A stretch of DNA of 53,416 nucleotides, taken from contig CALBDU010000051.1 in the NCBI GenBank assembly GCA_937927335.1, forward strand, positions 1-53,416, read 5' to 3'. Under the pieces are notes generated by a model. That model saw only the letters and a program-made list of their open reading frames with translations. It ran no database searches and was not told where the DNA came from. The DNA comes from an uncultured Clostridium sp. Its GTDB lineage: Bacteria; Bacillota; Clostridia; Clostridiales; Clostridiaceae. Positions 34,034-41,152 of this stretch are shown here, piece by piece. Within the stretch, counting starts at the first letter, position 1. The number at the start of each line of letters is the position of its first letter. The position numbers and the translations under genes were made by a program.

Positions 34034-34063
34034 ATTATATCAAAAATTTGTACATTTTGCACT
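34034..34063 (-). promoter_or_regulatory. Candidate promoter of rseC-rnfCDGEAB
   Basis: Minus-strand TATAAT (34034-34039) about 50 bases before the rseC start; no good -35 hexamer at 17 bases, only GTGCAA-like sequence. Confidence 0.4.
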
Positions 34064-34606
34064 GTTAATGTAGATTGTAATCTGTACTATTACTTTTTTA
34101 GAACTGTATCATACTATAGAATTGTGATTTCAAAGACTGTTTTAAAAAATATCTACGCTTGTAATTATACCTGTTAAAAAATAAATTACAATACTTTTTG
34201 CAAGATAATGCATAAAAAAATTATGTTTAAAATCAAAAAAATTTACGGCTTTGTTAAATTTATACTGAGTTTTACCGTAAAACATGCATACTATTTATGA
34301 AAAACAAGACCGAAAACCGAACATTGACCTCATTTTTTTAATATCCCTTCCTTATTTGTGCGAATAATACACCACTTTTTATAAATTGTTCATAAACAAT
34401 GTTGATAATTTAACAATTTGGATACTTTTGCAATTATTTGTTTAACAGGCTTCATTTTTCCATTCATTTTGATGCAAAAAATTCAATTGATTAAAATTTC
34501 AAATTGCTGTGTTTCAGAATATTTTGAATACTTTTATAATATTTAAAAAATGGTATTATATTAATTTCCTTCTGGTTGTTATATTGTTTTTCTTCTGTGC
34601 AAAATT

Positions 34607-34649
34607 AAAAAACAATCCATGCTGCCTAAGTCTGCATAGATTGTTTTTT
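34607..34649 (-). terminator. Terminator of ygeX-ygeY
   Basis: Arms AAAAAACAATC and GATTGTTTTTT plus an inner ATG/CAT pairing, ending 7 bases past the ygeY stop; U-tract on both strands. Confidence 0.85.
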
Positions 34650-34656
34650 AATTTAT

Positions 34657-35844
34657 CTATTTATTGTATATCTCTTTAAGTATCCCGTAATAACCCCTGG
34701 CTCCTTTGATTAGCTGCTCCATTTCAATATATTCATCGATGGTATGGGCCAGATTTTCTCTTGAAGGACCGAAGCCAATGGTTTTTATTCCTTTTTCTCC
34801 TGCATAATGACTTCCGTTGGTGCAGAAGGAATAATGTGAAAGCCCAGCATCAATTCCAGCTTCTCTAATACCCTTCATGGCCTTCACCACAAAATCATCC
34901 TTGTCATCAATTATCCAGGCGGGGAAAAATCTTTCACCCTTGATTTTTTCTCCTGTATAGCAAAGCTCCTCCCCCTGAGCATAGGAAACCTTTCCGTCAA
35001 ACTCCGGATCCTGAAGTTTCAATTCTTCAATTAAGGCTTGTATTGGAGCCAGCACCGATTCCCTGGTTTCACCCACAAGAGTTCTTCTATCGAAGGTAGC
35101 CCTGCAATATTCAGGCACCACCGATGCTCCAGGATAAGGAGAGGATTTTATATCCGTAAGTACCAGAATGCCCTTTCCTAAAATCGGGTGGGCCGGGGGC
35201 TCAAGACACTGTATTTTTTCAATAAGCTTTGACATTTTATAAACAGCATTTATTCCCTTATCAGGATTTGCTGAGTGGGCAGGCTTCCCGAAGGTTTCAA
35301 CCACCACTTCAGCCCTGCCTCTTTGTCCTATTTTAATATTCAGCTCTGAGGATTCTCCTATGATTACATAATCCGGGTTAACTTTTTCACTTATGCTGGA
35401 GGATGCAATGCCCTCGAACATCTCCTCATGAACCACACAGCAAACATATATATCACCGTCAAATTCCCTTTTGAAGTCCTTTGCAAAATTACTGGCACCT
35501 ATAATCATTGCACTCATCTGGCCCTTCATATCCGAGGCGCCCCTGCCATACACCCTTCCATCCTTCACTTCTCCGCTAAAGGGATCAACTGTCCATTTTG
35601 AGGAATCTCCCACCGGAACCGTATCCATATGGGCGTCAAATACAATTTTCAAGCCTGGTTTCCTGCCTTTTATATGTCCCAGAATATTCCCATAGCTGTC
35701 CACTTCATAATCGTCGAAGCCAAGGTTCTGAAATACATTTTTAAGCTCCTCCACCATAAGGTTTTCTTCTCCTGAGTAGCTTTTAATTTGGACTAGCCTT
35801 TGACATAATGCTATAACTTCATTTGCTGCTTTTTCCTCTAGCAT
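34657..35844 (-). CDS. ygeY: YgeY-type M20-family metallohydrolase
   Basis: A 395-residue zinc hydrolase of the M20 peptidase/deacetylase family, closest to YgeY of the selenium-linked purine/diaminopropionate gene sets. Metal-binding motifs: VFDAHMDTVPVGD (His, Asp), GASDMKGQMS (Asp), VVHEEMFEG (Glu-Glu) and a late SHYSFCTNGSHYAG and NLAHTIDEY (His). ATG chosen at 35844, with GGGAGGGGG upstream and overlap with the ygeX stop (ATGCTAG). It probably removes an acyl or ureido group from a diaminopropionate-like compound, supplying YgeX. Confidence 0.88.
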   Translation of the reverse strand: MLEEKAANEVIALCQRLVQIKSYSGEENLMVEELKNVFQNLGFDDYEVDSYGNILGHIKGRKPGLKIVFDAHMDTVPVGDSSKWTVDPFSGEVKDGRVYGRGASDMKGQMSAMIIGASNFAKDFKREFDGDIYVCCVVHEEMFEGIASSSISEKVNPDYVIIGESSELNIKIGQRGRAEVVVETFGKPAHSANPDKGINAVYKMSKLIEKIQCLEPPAHPILGKGILVLTDIKSSPYPGASVVPEYCRATFDRRTLVGETRESVLAPIQALIEELKLQDPEFDGKVSYAQGEELCYTGEKIKGERFFPAWIIDDKDDFVVKAMKGIREAGIDAGLSHYSFCTNGSHYAGEKGIKTIGFGPSRENLAHTIDEYIEMEQLIKGARGYYGILKEIYNK

Positions 35845-37049
35845 AACGGGTATTCCCCCTCCCAAACGATTTTTCTGTATTTGTCAGGATCCGTATCGCC
35901 TTCGGTGCTGAACATAAGAATTTTTGAGTTTTCATCAAGGCCAAGCATTTCCTTAAGCTCCTTCAGCTCAGGCCTGTGCATTACAGCAGTAACCAGCCCT
36001 GCAGAAACTGCTCCGGATTCTCCGGACACCACTTTTGTATCATTTTTCATACCATTGCCAAGGACTCTCATTCCATAAGCAGATACCCAGTCCGGGCATG
36101 ACACAAAGGCATGGCAGTAATTTTTAAGAATTTCCCACCCTAAAGTATTTGCTTCACCGCAGGCAAGGCCTGCCATGATAGTCTGCATATCTCCTCCTAC
36201 TGCAACCAGGCTTCCATCTCCTTTTACCGCTGACCTGTACAAGCAATCGGCTGCATCTGCTTCTACTACGATGGTCTTAGGACAATCCTCTCCAAAGACA
36301 GATGCAAAGAAGCCCAGCACCCCTGATGCAAAGGAGCCAACTCCAGCCTGTACAAATATGTGAGTAGGTTTTTCTATTCCTATAGACTTCATCTGATCCA
36401 GAGCTTCATAAGCCATAGTGCCATAGCCCTGCATTATCCAGGATGGAATGTCCTCATAGCCTTCCCAAGCGGTATCCTGAACCATCACACCATTATGAGT
36501 GTTGGCATAATCATTGGCCAGCCTTACAGCATCATCATAATTAAGATCAGTAATCTCAGCCTCTGCACCCTCAGCCCTGATATTTTCAAGCCTGGTAAGG
36601 GATGAACCCTTAGGCATATAAACCACGGAGTTTTGTCCAAGCCTGTTGGCTGTCCAGGCAACCCCTCTGCCGTGATTGCCATCAGTGGCTGTAACAAAGG
36701 TTATATCACCAAGCTTCTCCTTGGTTTCCTTTGAAGTTAACGTGTTGTAATCTATTTCTGAAATGTCTCTGCCAAGTTTTCCTGCCAGGTATTTTGCCAT
36801 GGCCAGAGATCCTCCCAGAACCTTGAATGCATTTAATCCGAATCTGTAGGATTCATCCTTAATAAATATATTTTTTACTCCCAGGTACTTTGCAAGGTTG
36901 TCCAAAGAAACCAAAGGTGTCTCCTTATATTCCGGGAAACTTTCATGAAACCTTTTGCCCTTCGATATTTCCTGGCGGCTCAGGAATCTGATGCTTTCCT
37001 CTTTATTCCCCTTTGGTAAATTGTTTAGAACACATTTAATTTGCTCCAT
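35838..37049 (-). CDS. ygeX: 2,3-Diaminopropionate ammonia-lyase
   Basis: A 403-residue PLP enzyme that converts 2,3-diaminopropionate to pyruvate and two ammonia. The PLP lysine lies in RFGLNAFKVLGGSLA; the Gly-rich phosphate loop and substrate region include TATDGNHGRGVAW, YMPKGSSLTRLENIRAEGA and DYANTHNGVMVQDTAWEGY. Length is typical for the family. RBS GGGGG precedes the ATG; upstream TTGAAC and TATGGT with a 17-base spacer form a moderate promoter. It is coupled to ygeY by overlapping codons. Confidence 0.93.
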   Translation of the reverse strand: MEQIKCVLNNLPKGNKEESIRFLSRQEISKGKRFHESFPEYKETPLVSLDNLAKYLGVKNIFIKDESYRFGLNAFKVLGGSLAMAKYLAGKLGRDISEIDYNTLTSKETKEKLGDITFVTATDGNHGRGVAWTANRLGQNSVVYMPKGSSLTRLENIRAEGAEAEITDLNYDDAVRLANDYANTHNGVMVQDTAWEGYEDIPSWIMQGYGTMAYEALDQMKSIGIEKPTHIFVQAGVGSFASGVLGFFASVFGEDCPKTIVVEADAADCLYRSAVKGDGSLVAVGGDMQTIMAGLACGEANTLGWEILKNYCHAFVSCPDWVSAYGMRVLGNGMKNDTKVVSGESGAVSAGLVTAVMHRPELKELKEMLGLDENSKILMFSTEGDTDPDKYRKIVWEGEYPLC

Positions 37050-37185
37050 TAGTTATACCCCCTACATTAATCTTAGAATTATAAGAATCATAGTAAGAAT
37101 TTTACCATAATATGCTTACTTCTAAAGTTCAACATAAAGTGGTTTTTTCCTTCTGGATTTTGGGGAAGATTTTGGCGAAGATTTT

Positions 37186-37240
37186 GGGGACGGTTAACAA
37201 CTTATTATTGTTTGAGTTTTAATGTTTGGGGACGGTTAAC
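37186..37240. repeat. GGGGACGGTTAAC direct repeat pair
   Basis: Two perfect 13-base copies at 37186-37198 and 37228-37240, each preceded by TTTT or TGTTT. The word resembles REP-like units seen scattered in clostridial genomes; no REP transposase is in this window. Confidence 0.6.
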
Positions 37241-37279
37241 ATCTTTTTGCTTTTAACCTGCAGATTAATCTTTATATCT

Positions 37280-37300
37280 ATCAACACTTTGTTAAAACAG
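37280..37300 (-). repeat. Solo terminal-repeat copy (inverse orientation)
   Basis: ATCAACACTTTGTTAAAACA plus G; read on the minus strand it matches the ends of the IS1595-like element except for one or two bases. Confidence 0.65.
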
Positions 37301-37460
37301 ATTTACCAACGTTGATTAGTATGTTAACTAAACCCGGTCAAAGTAGCCAAGCCCCATGCCAAGGGTTCCAAGGGTACAATGGCCGTACTAAAGCCTGAGC
37401 CCCCCTAGTTAACCCAATGGTGTCGCCAAGGTCTGAACTCCCTAAGGTTTGCCTAAGCAT

Positions 37461-37500
37461 AAAAAAAGCCCTGGGTTTGGTTTAATGCCGCCCAGAGCTT
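37461..37500 (-). terminator. Terminator of the TtcA-like gene
   Basis: Minus-strand stem AAGCTCTGGG/CCCAGGGCTT with a 15-base loop, then TTTTTT, 30 bases after the stop. Confidence 0.85.
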
Positions 37501-37529
37501 TACAAAATATCAACTACTTTAATCTATTT

Positions 37530-38432
37530 TTATTCCTCGTCAAAATCCTGTGGCTGCACCCCATTGCAGTCTTCATCATAGTAATCCAGGAAGGAATGTT
37601 TCTTTCCGTCCTTTTCCCAGCCAAGAATTGAATTCATATTTACATTCAGGGCTGCGTTGAAGATGGATTTGTCCACATCATTGAAGTCCTTCTTAATATT
37701 TTTTATCATGTCCTTTATCTCGTAACGTTTGTTTCCGATTTTCTTTGCTGCTACCATGCAGGCGCAATTTAATGGCCAGATGCCGGCATTCTGGATAAAC
37801 TTTTCAATATTTGGCTCTTCAATATAATACATTGGCCTGATCAGTTCTATGCCTTCAAAGTTTGTGGATTTGAGCTTTGGCATCATGGTTTTAAAGTTGC
37901 CGGAATACAACACATTTAATAAGGTAGTTTCTATAACATCATTAAAGTGATGGCCTAGAGCCAGCTTGTTGCAGCCTAGTTCCTTTGCCTTTTTGTAAAG
38001 GGAGCCCCTTCTCATCCTGGCGCACATATAACAGGGGTAGTCTTTAGCAATCCTATCCACTACCTCAAAGATGCCCGATTCAAATAGATGTATTGGTATA
38101 TTCAAATAATTGCAGTTATCAATTAAAAGCTCCTTGATGTTTTCATGGTAGCCTGGATCCATGGCAATAAACTCCAGCTGGAAGTTTACCTTTCTGTGCT
38201 GTATCAGCTGCTGGAACAGCTTAGCCATAAGAAGGCTGTCCTTGCCACCGGATATTGCCACTGCTATTTTATCTCCATCCTCAACCAGGTTGAAATCATT
38301 TATTGCCTTTACGAATTTTGCCCATAGCTTTTTTCTGTATCTTTTTGTTATACTGTGCTCTATTTCCTCCAAAGGCTTCCTTTCATTAAAAGGTACCAGG
38401 ATATCACAGCCTTGACCTGAAATTTCACTCAT
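37530..38432 (-). CDS. ttcA: TtcA-family tRNA 2-thiolation protein
   Basis: A 300-residue PP-loop ATPase of the TtcA family, which adds sulfur to cytidine 32 of tRNA. The PP-loop is AVAISGGKDSLLMAKLF; the Cys pair that with a third Cys holds the iron-sulfur cluster is CYMCARMRRG, and the third is CACMV-like near residue 205; GHHFNDVIETTLLN is also typical. I chose the ATG with GAGGTG 6 bases upstream rather than the earlier one. A long Asp/Glu-rich tail follows. It has its own terminator. TtcA-like paralogues of other tRNA function cannot be excluded. Confidence 0.85.
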   Translation of the reverse strand: MSEISGQGCDILVPFNERKPLEEIEHSITKRYRKKLWAKFVKAINDFNLVEDGDKIAVAISGGKDSLLMAKLFQQLIQHRKVNFQLEFIAMDPGYHENIKELLIDNCNYLNIPIHLFESGIFEVVDRIAKDYPCYMCARMRRGSLYKKAKELGCNKLALGHHFNDVIETTLLNVLYSGNFKTMMPKLKSTNFEGIELIRPMYYIEEPNIEKFIQNAGIWPLNCACMVAAKKIGNKRYEIKDMIKNIKKDFNDVDKSIFNAALNVNMNSILGWEKDGKKHSFLDYYDEDCNGVQPQDFDEE

Positions 38433-38496
38433 AAAAAACACCTCGTTCCAAGAAAAGATTATAACATTTTTATCATCAGCAGGCTATAGAATTTCC

Positions 38497-38525
38497 TTGA
38501 AATTTATTTAAATATCTGTTATATT
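38497..38525 (+). promoter_or_regulatory. Sigma-A-type promoter of the antiporter gene
   Basis: TTGAAA (38497-38502), 17-base spacer, TATATT (38520-38525). Transcription would start near 38532, giving a leader of about 105 bases. Confidence 0.7.
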
Positions 38526-38531
38526 ACTAGG

Positions 38532-38637
38532 GAATCAAATAATGAATCGGTTGGCAAATGTAAATTTGTTTCAAGAATCTGTTTCTTGGGTGGGGAACTT
38601 TAGTTTCCTGCTTTTTTTATTTTTTTGGAGGTGCTTT
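38532..38637 (+). ncRNA. Structured leader RNA with terminator, candidate riboswitch
   Basis: The leader before the antiporter can fold CAAAT/ATTTG (38555-), CAAGAA/TTCTTG (38572-38588), then an intrinsic terminator, GGGAAC/GTTTCC (38593-38608) followed by TGCTTTTTTTATTTTTTT, just before GGAGGTG. A terminator in the leader of a cation antiporter points to attenuation. Na+ and Li+ sensing riboswitches are known upstream of such genes, but I could not match the consensus. Confidence 0.5.
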
Positions 38638-39864
38638 ATGGAATCAAATGTAATTTATTTAACCGAGAATCTGATGAGGATATTATCCGTCAGTATTTTT
38701 GCCGGCATAATATGCATAAAGCTTGGCAATAAAATTCATATGCCGGATGTTGTGCTTTTTATTCTTGCAGGGATTATTCTGGGTCCTGAACTTTTAAATC
38801 TGGTTAGCTTTGAAAATTACAAAACAGGCAGCCAATTTCTTTTGTCCTTTGGCGCTGCCTATATCTTATATGACGGTGGCAGGGAAATAAGTCTGAAGGT
38901 TTTAAATAAGGTTAAGATTTCCGTGTTGACCCTGGCAACTTTAGGAGTTTTGATTACCACGGCAATTACCGGGTATTTTGCAGCTGTGCTGTTCAATATT
39001 CCTTTGATTTATGCCTTGCTGCTTGGCTCGGTAATAGCATCCACCGATCCTTCTGTATTAGTTCCTTTATTTAAGAAGGTTAAAATAGGCAGCAAACTTA
39101 AGCAGACTATAATTTCAGAATCTGCCTTTAATGATGCAGCGGCGGCTATTATAACTTTTTCCATTATCGGAATTATCCAGGGCGGAAGTTTTACCCCAGG
39201 CTCAAGCCTGTCTCAGCTATTAATAAAAGCAACTGGCGGCATTATAATTGGTGCCATTATTGGTTATTTATCAACCCTGTTGGTATCAGATAAAAAATAC
39301 AACTTCCTTAACGGCCATCCGGGAGAATTGGCAATAGCTGCTGTGCTTGGCTCCTACTACCTTGCGGAGCATTTCCACCTAAGTGGCTTCATGGCTGTGT
39401 TTGTGGTTGGCATAATCTGCGGCAACAAGGAGTCTTTCAGGTTGTCCATCAGTGGTGACCATGAAAATCTACACATTAGCTTTAAGGAGGTTTTAATAAG
39501 CCTTATAAGAATACTTATTTTTATAATTCTGGGAACTCAGCTGAAGCTTTCAGTTCTTGGATTATATTTTGCAAAATCCCTGCTGGTGGTTTTGATATTC
39601 ATCTTTCTCGCAAGGCCTGCAACAGTACTTGTATCCACCTTCCTGGATAAAAAAGCCCAGTGGAAGCCAAGGGAGCTTATTTATCTTATGTGGACAAGAG
39701 AAACAGGAGTAATACCGGCGGCTCTGGCAGGTACCATTGCAGGCATGAATATTCAGCATTCTGAGGTAATTACTTCTGTCACCTTTATGGCCATTATTGT
39801 AACCTTGATTTTTCAAGCAGGCACCGCTGCCTGGCTGGCCAGAGTGTTAGGACTGGACCAATAA
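38638..39864 (+). CDS. Na+(K+)/H+ antiporter, CPA family
   Basis: A 408-residue membrane protein with about 12 helices of the monovalent cation:proton antiporter family. Core motifs are LAGIILGPELLN, DGGREISLKVL, SVIASTDPSVLVPLF and ISESAFNDAAAAIITFSI, holding the ion-binding Asp pair region (ND), and a late RETGVIPAALAG. The ATG chosen has GGAGGTG 6 bases upstream; an in-frame start at 38542 lies in the structured leader and lacks a ribosome site. It has no cytosolic regulatory domain. Cation preference cannot be read from sequence. Confidence 0.88.
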   Translation: MESNVIYLTENLMRILSVSIFAGIICIKLGNKIHMPDVVLFILAGIILGPELLNLVSFENYKTGSQFLLSFGAAYILYDGGREISLKVLNKVKISVLTLATLGVLITTAITGYFAAVLFNIPLIYALLLGSVIASTDPSVLVPLFKKVKIGSKLKQTIISESAFNDAAAAIITFSIIGIIQGGSFTPGSSLSQLLIKATGGIIIGAIIGYLSTLLVSDKKYNFLNGHPGELAIAAVLGSYYLAEHFHLSGFMAVFVVGIICGNKESFRLSISGDHENLHISFKEVLISLIRILIFIILGTQLKLSVLGLYFAKSLLVVLIFIFLARPATVLVSTFLDKKAQWKPRELIYLMWTRETGVIPAALAGTIAGMNIQHSEVITSVTFMAIIVTLIFQAGTAAWLARVLGLDQ

Positions 39865-40051
39865 AGGCCTAAAGCCAGTGAAACATAGCCCTTTATTCTC
39901 TTAAAGAATATTAATGATGGATCAAAAAATCACCCATTTACTCCCATTAGATACATTATATATTGAACTTTTACATTTTTAATGATAAAATTCATCTCAT
40001 AATAAAAGTAAAGGATATGAGTTAGTTATGTTTTTTAATTTAGATAAATGA

Positions 40052-40456
40052 GTGGGCCACATTAGTGAGAATGCCATGAAGCAGATCACAGACGCCTTCG
40101 GTCGAAGGCTTCAAGGTTACGGTATAACACGAGTTCAATGGATTGCCTTGTACTATGTTAAGACCAGGAGTAAAATTTCCCAAAGAGACTTGTCCAACCT
40201 AATGTACATTATGGATTCCAGTGCAGGCAGGCTCATCGACCGCCTGGAAAGGGACGGCCTTATCCAAAGGGAAAGAAATACCGAGGATAGAAGAGTTATT
40301 TATCTTGAGCTCACCGACAAGGGAGACAAACTAATCACTGACCTTATGCCGCTGGGTATCCAGTTCAATAATGACCTTATGGAAGGTATTGATGACGAGG
40401 AAATACGAATATACGAAAAAGTTTTAAATAAAATGCTTTCAAATATAGCCAAATAA
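40052..40456 (+). CDS. MarR-family regulator with upstream in-frame TGA
   Basis: The frame from GTG at 40052 encodes a 134-residue winged-helix MarR regulator (RVQWIALYYVKTRSKISQRDL, DSSAGRLIDRLERDGLIQR and TEDRRVIYLELTDKG). It has no ribosome site of its own. In the same frame, ATG at 40028 opens MFFNLDK, then TGA at 40049-40051, then VGHISENAMKQ. Relatives I recall begin with a similar FNLDK-Cys-VG start, so the TGA sits where they have Cys. Selenocysteine, reinitiation or a nonsense mutation are possible. AAGGA is 12 bases before the ATG. Confidence 0.8.
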   Translation: MGHISENAMKQITDAFGRRLQGYGITRVQWIALYYVKTRSKISQRDLSNLMYIMDSSAGRLIDRLERDGLIQRERNTEDRRVIYLELTDKGDKLITDLMPLGIQFNNDLMEGIDDEEIRIYEKVLNKMLSNIAK

Positions 40457-40478
40457 AGATATATTCAAAAGTACAGCT

Positions 40479-40513
40479 GCCGGTGAACATGTTTTACCGG
40501 CGGTTTTATTTTT
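40479..40513 (+). terminator. Terminator of the MarR gene
   Basis: Stem GCCGGT/ACCGGC with an 11-base loop, then GGTTTTATTTTT, starting 22 bases past the stop. Confidence 0.85.
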
Positions 40514-40670
40514 ACCCTGGAATTTATCAGGCCCACCTTACCAAATCATATCTTGTCCAAATCCCATCCATACAGTTCCAGCCCTGTGCCATCCTGTCAA
40601 ACTCACTGCTTGTCTACAAACATCTCCAGCCCCCTGCAGTTCTTCACTATATTTTATTTTCAAATACATC

Positions 40671-40699
40671 TTGTACATTTTGAAATTGTTTGCTATACT
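40671..40699 (+). promoter_or_regulatory. Promoter of the AhpD-like gene
   Basis: TTGTAC, 17-base spacer, TATACT. The downstream part of the promoter overlaps repeated operator-like sequences. Confidence 0.65.
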
Positions 40700-40740
40700 T
40701 AACATATAATACTTGCTATGCTTAACATTGCATATGCAAT
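40690..40740 (+). promoter_or_regulatory. Candidate operator: direct repeat plus palindrome
   Basis: TTGCTATACTTAACAT (40690-40705) and TTGCTATGCTTAACAT (40713-40728) differ by one base, 23 apart. A perfect palindrome, ATTGCATATGCAAT (40727-40740), follows. They cover the -10 and start of transcription, suitable for a repressor such as the upstream MarR protein. Confidence 0.5.
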
Positions 40741-40759
40741 TAATTTAAGGAGGACAAAA

Positions 40760-41113
40760 ATGGCTTATAATGTAAGGGAAATGCTAAATTCATTCGTAGG
40801 AGGACTGGGAGAGCTTTCAGCAACAAATCCTGATAATGTGAATGCTTTTATGGGATTGCTTGGTGCAGCCTATGAACCAAAGGCTCTGGACCTTAAAACA
40901 AAGGAATTGATGAGTGTGGCTATAGGCTGCTACAACAGATGTGAATACTGCATAGTATATCACAGCTACAAAGCCTTTGAAGCTGGGGCATCAAAAGAGG
41001 AAATAATAGAGGCTGCTATGGTAGCTGTTGCATTTGGTGGGGGCCCAACCATGGCATACTCCGTTACCCTGCTTAAGGAATGCATTAATGAATTCGAAGG
41101 GGATTTTAAATAA
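40760..41113 (+). CDS. AhpD-like alkylhydroperoxidase/carboxymuconolactone decarboxylase-fold protein
   Basis: A 117-residue all-helical protein of the AhpD/CMD family. The peroxidase-type motif is present: LKTKELMSVAIGC then CEYCIVYHSYKAFEAG, a CxxC with the conserved His and a preceding Glu. In Mycobacterium, AhpD uses this CxxC to take electrons from lipoyl groups and pass them to AhpC. ATG at 40760 with AAGGAGG 7 bases upstream; a frame start 42 bases earlier is rejected. A terminator overlaps the stop, but lpd and lplA follow on the same strand. Confidence 0.87.
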   Translation: MAYNVREMLNSFVGGLGELSATNPDNVNAFMGLLGAAYEPKALDLKTKELMSVAIGCYNRCEYCIVYHSYKAFEAGASKEEIIEAAMVAVAFGGGPTMAYSVTLLKECINEFEGDFK

Positions 41114-41132
41114 AAGGGCTATGCCCTTTTTT
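41112..41132 (+). terminator. Intrinsic hairpin at the AhpD-like stop codon
   Basis: AAAAGGGC/GCCCTTTT with a 3-base loop and T-run (to 41132). It overlaps the TAA and lies 20 bases before lpd, leaving no room for another promoter after it, so readthrough or a promoter inside the AhpD-like gene is needed. Confidence 0.75.
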
Positions 41133-41152
41133 ATTATGGGAGGCATAGGAAA

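Larger units (their letters stand above)
33983..34656. other. AT-rich intergenic region upstream of rseC-rnf
   Basis: 674 bases. The part near 34000-34070 holds the likely rnf promoter; the right end holds the ygeY terminator. TTTACGG/CCGTAAA form a 7-base inverted repeat around 34240-34283, and TTGTTCATAAACAA lies near 34390. I see no coding frame or known RNA class in the remainder. Confidence 0.6.
37050..37460. other. Intergenic region with short repeats
   Basis: Contains a GGGGACGGTTAAC direct repeat, one solo terminal-repeat copy and a further stretch with C/A-rich words (AAGCCCCATGCCAAGGG) without coding potential that I could see. The left end carries the ygeX promoter. Confidence 0.55.

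Noticed and set aside
34385..34402. A Rex-type operator in the rnf upstream region
   Set aside because: TTGTTCATAAACAA has the wrong spacing and lacks the TTGTTAA/TTAACAA arms; it is too weak to call.
38542..38637. An upstream start for the antiporter
   Set aside because: The extension has no ribosome site and lies within a leader with a hairpin terminator; the ATG at 38638 has a strong GGAGGTG.
40094..40109. GCCTTC-GGTC-GAAGGC as a SECIS element for the MarR TGA
   Set aside because: Its loop is 48 bases beyond the TGA, outside the usual bacterial range, so it is not listed as a SECIS feature.
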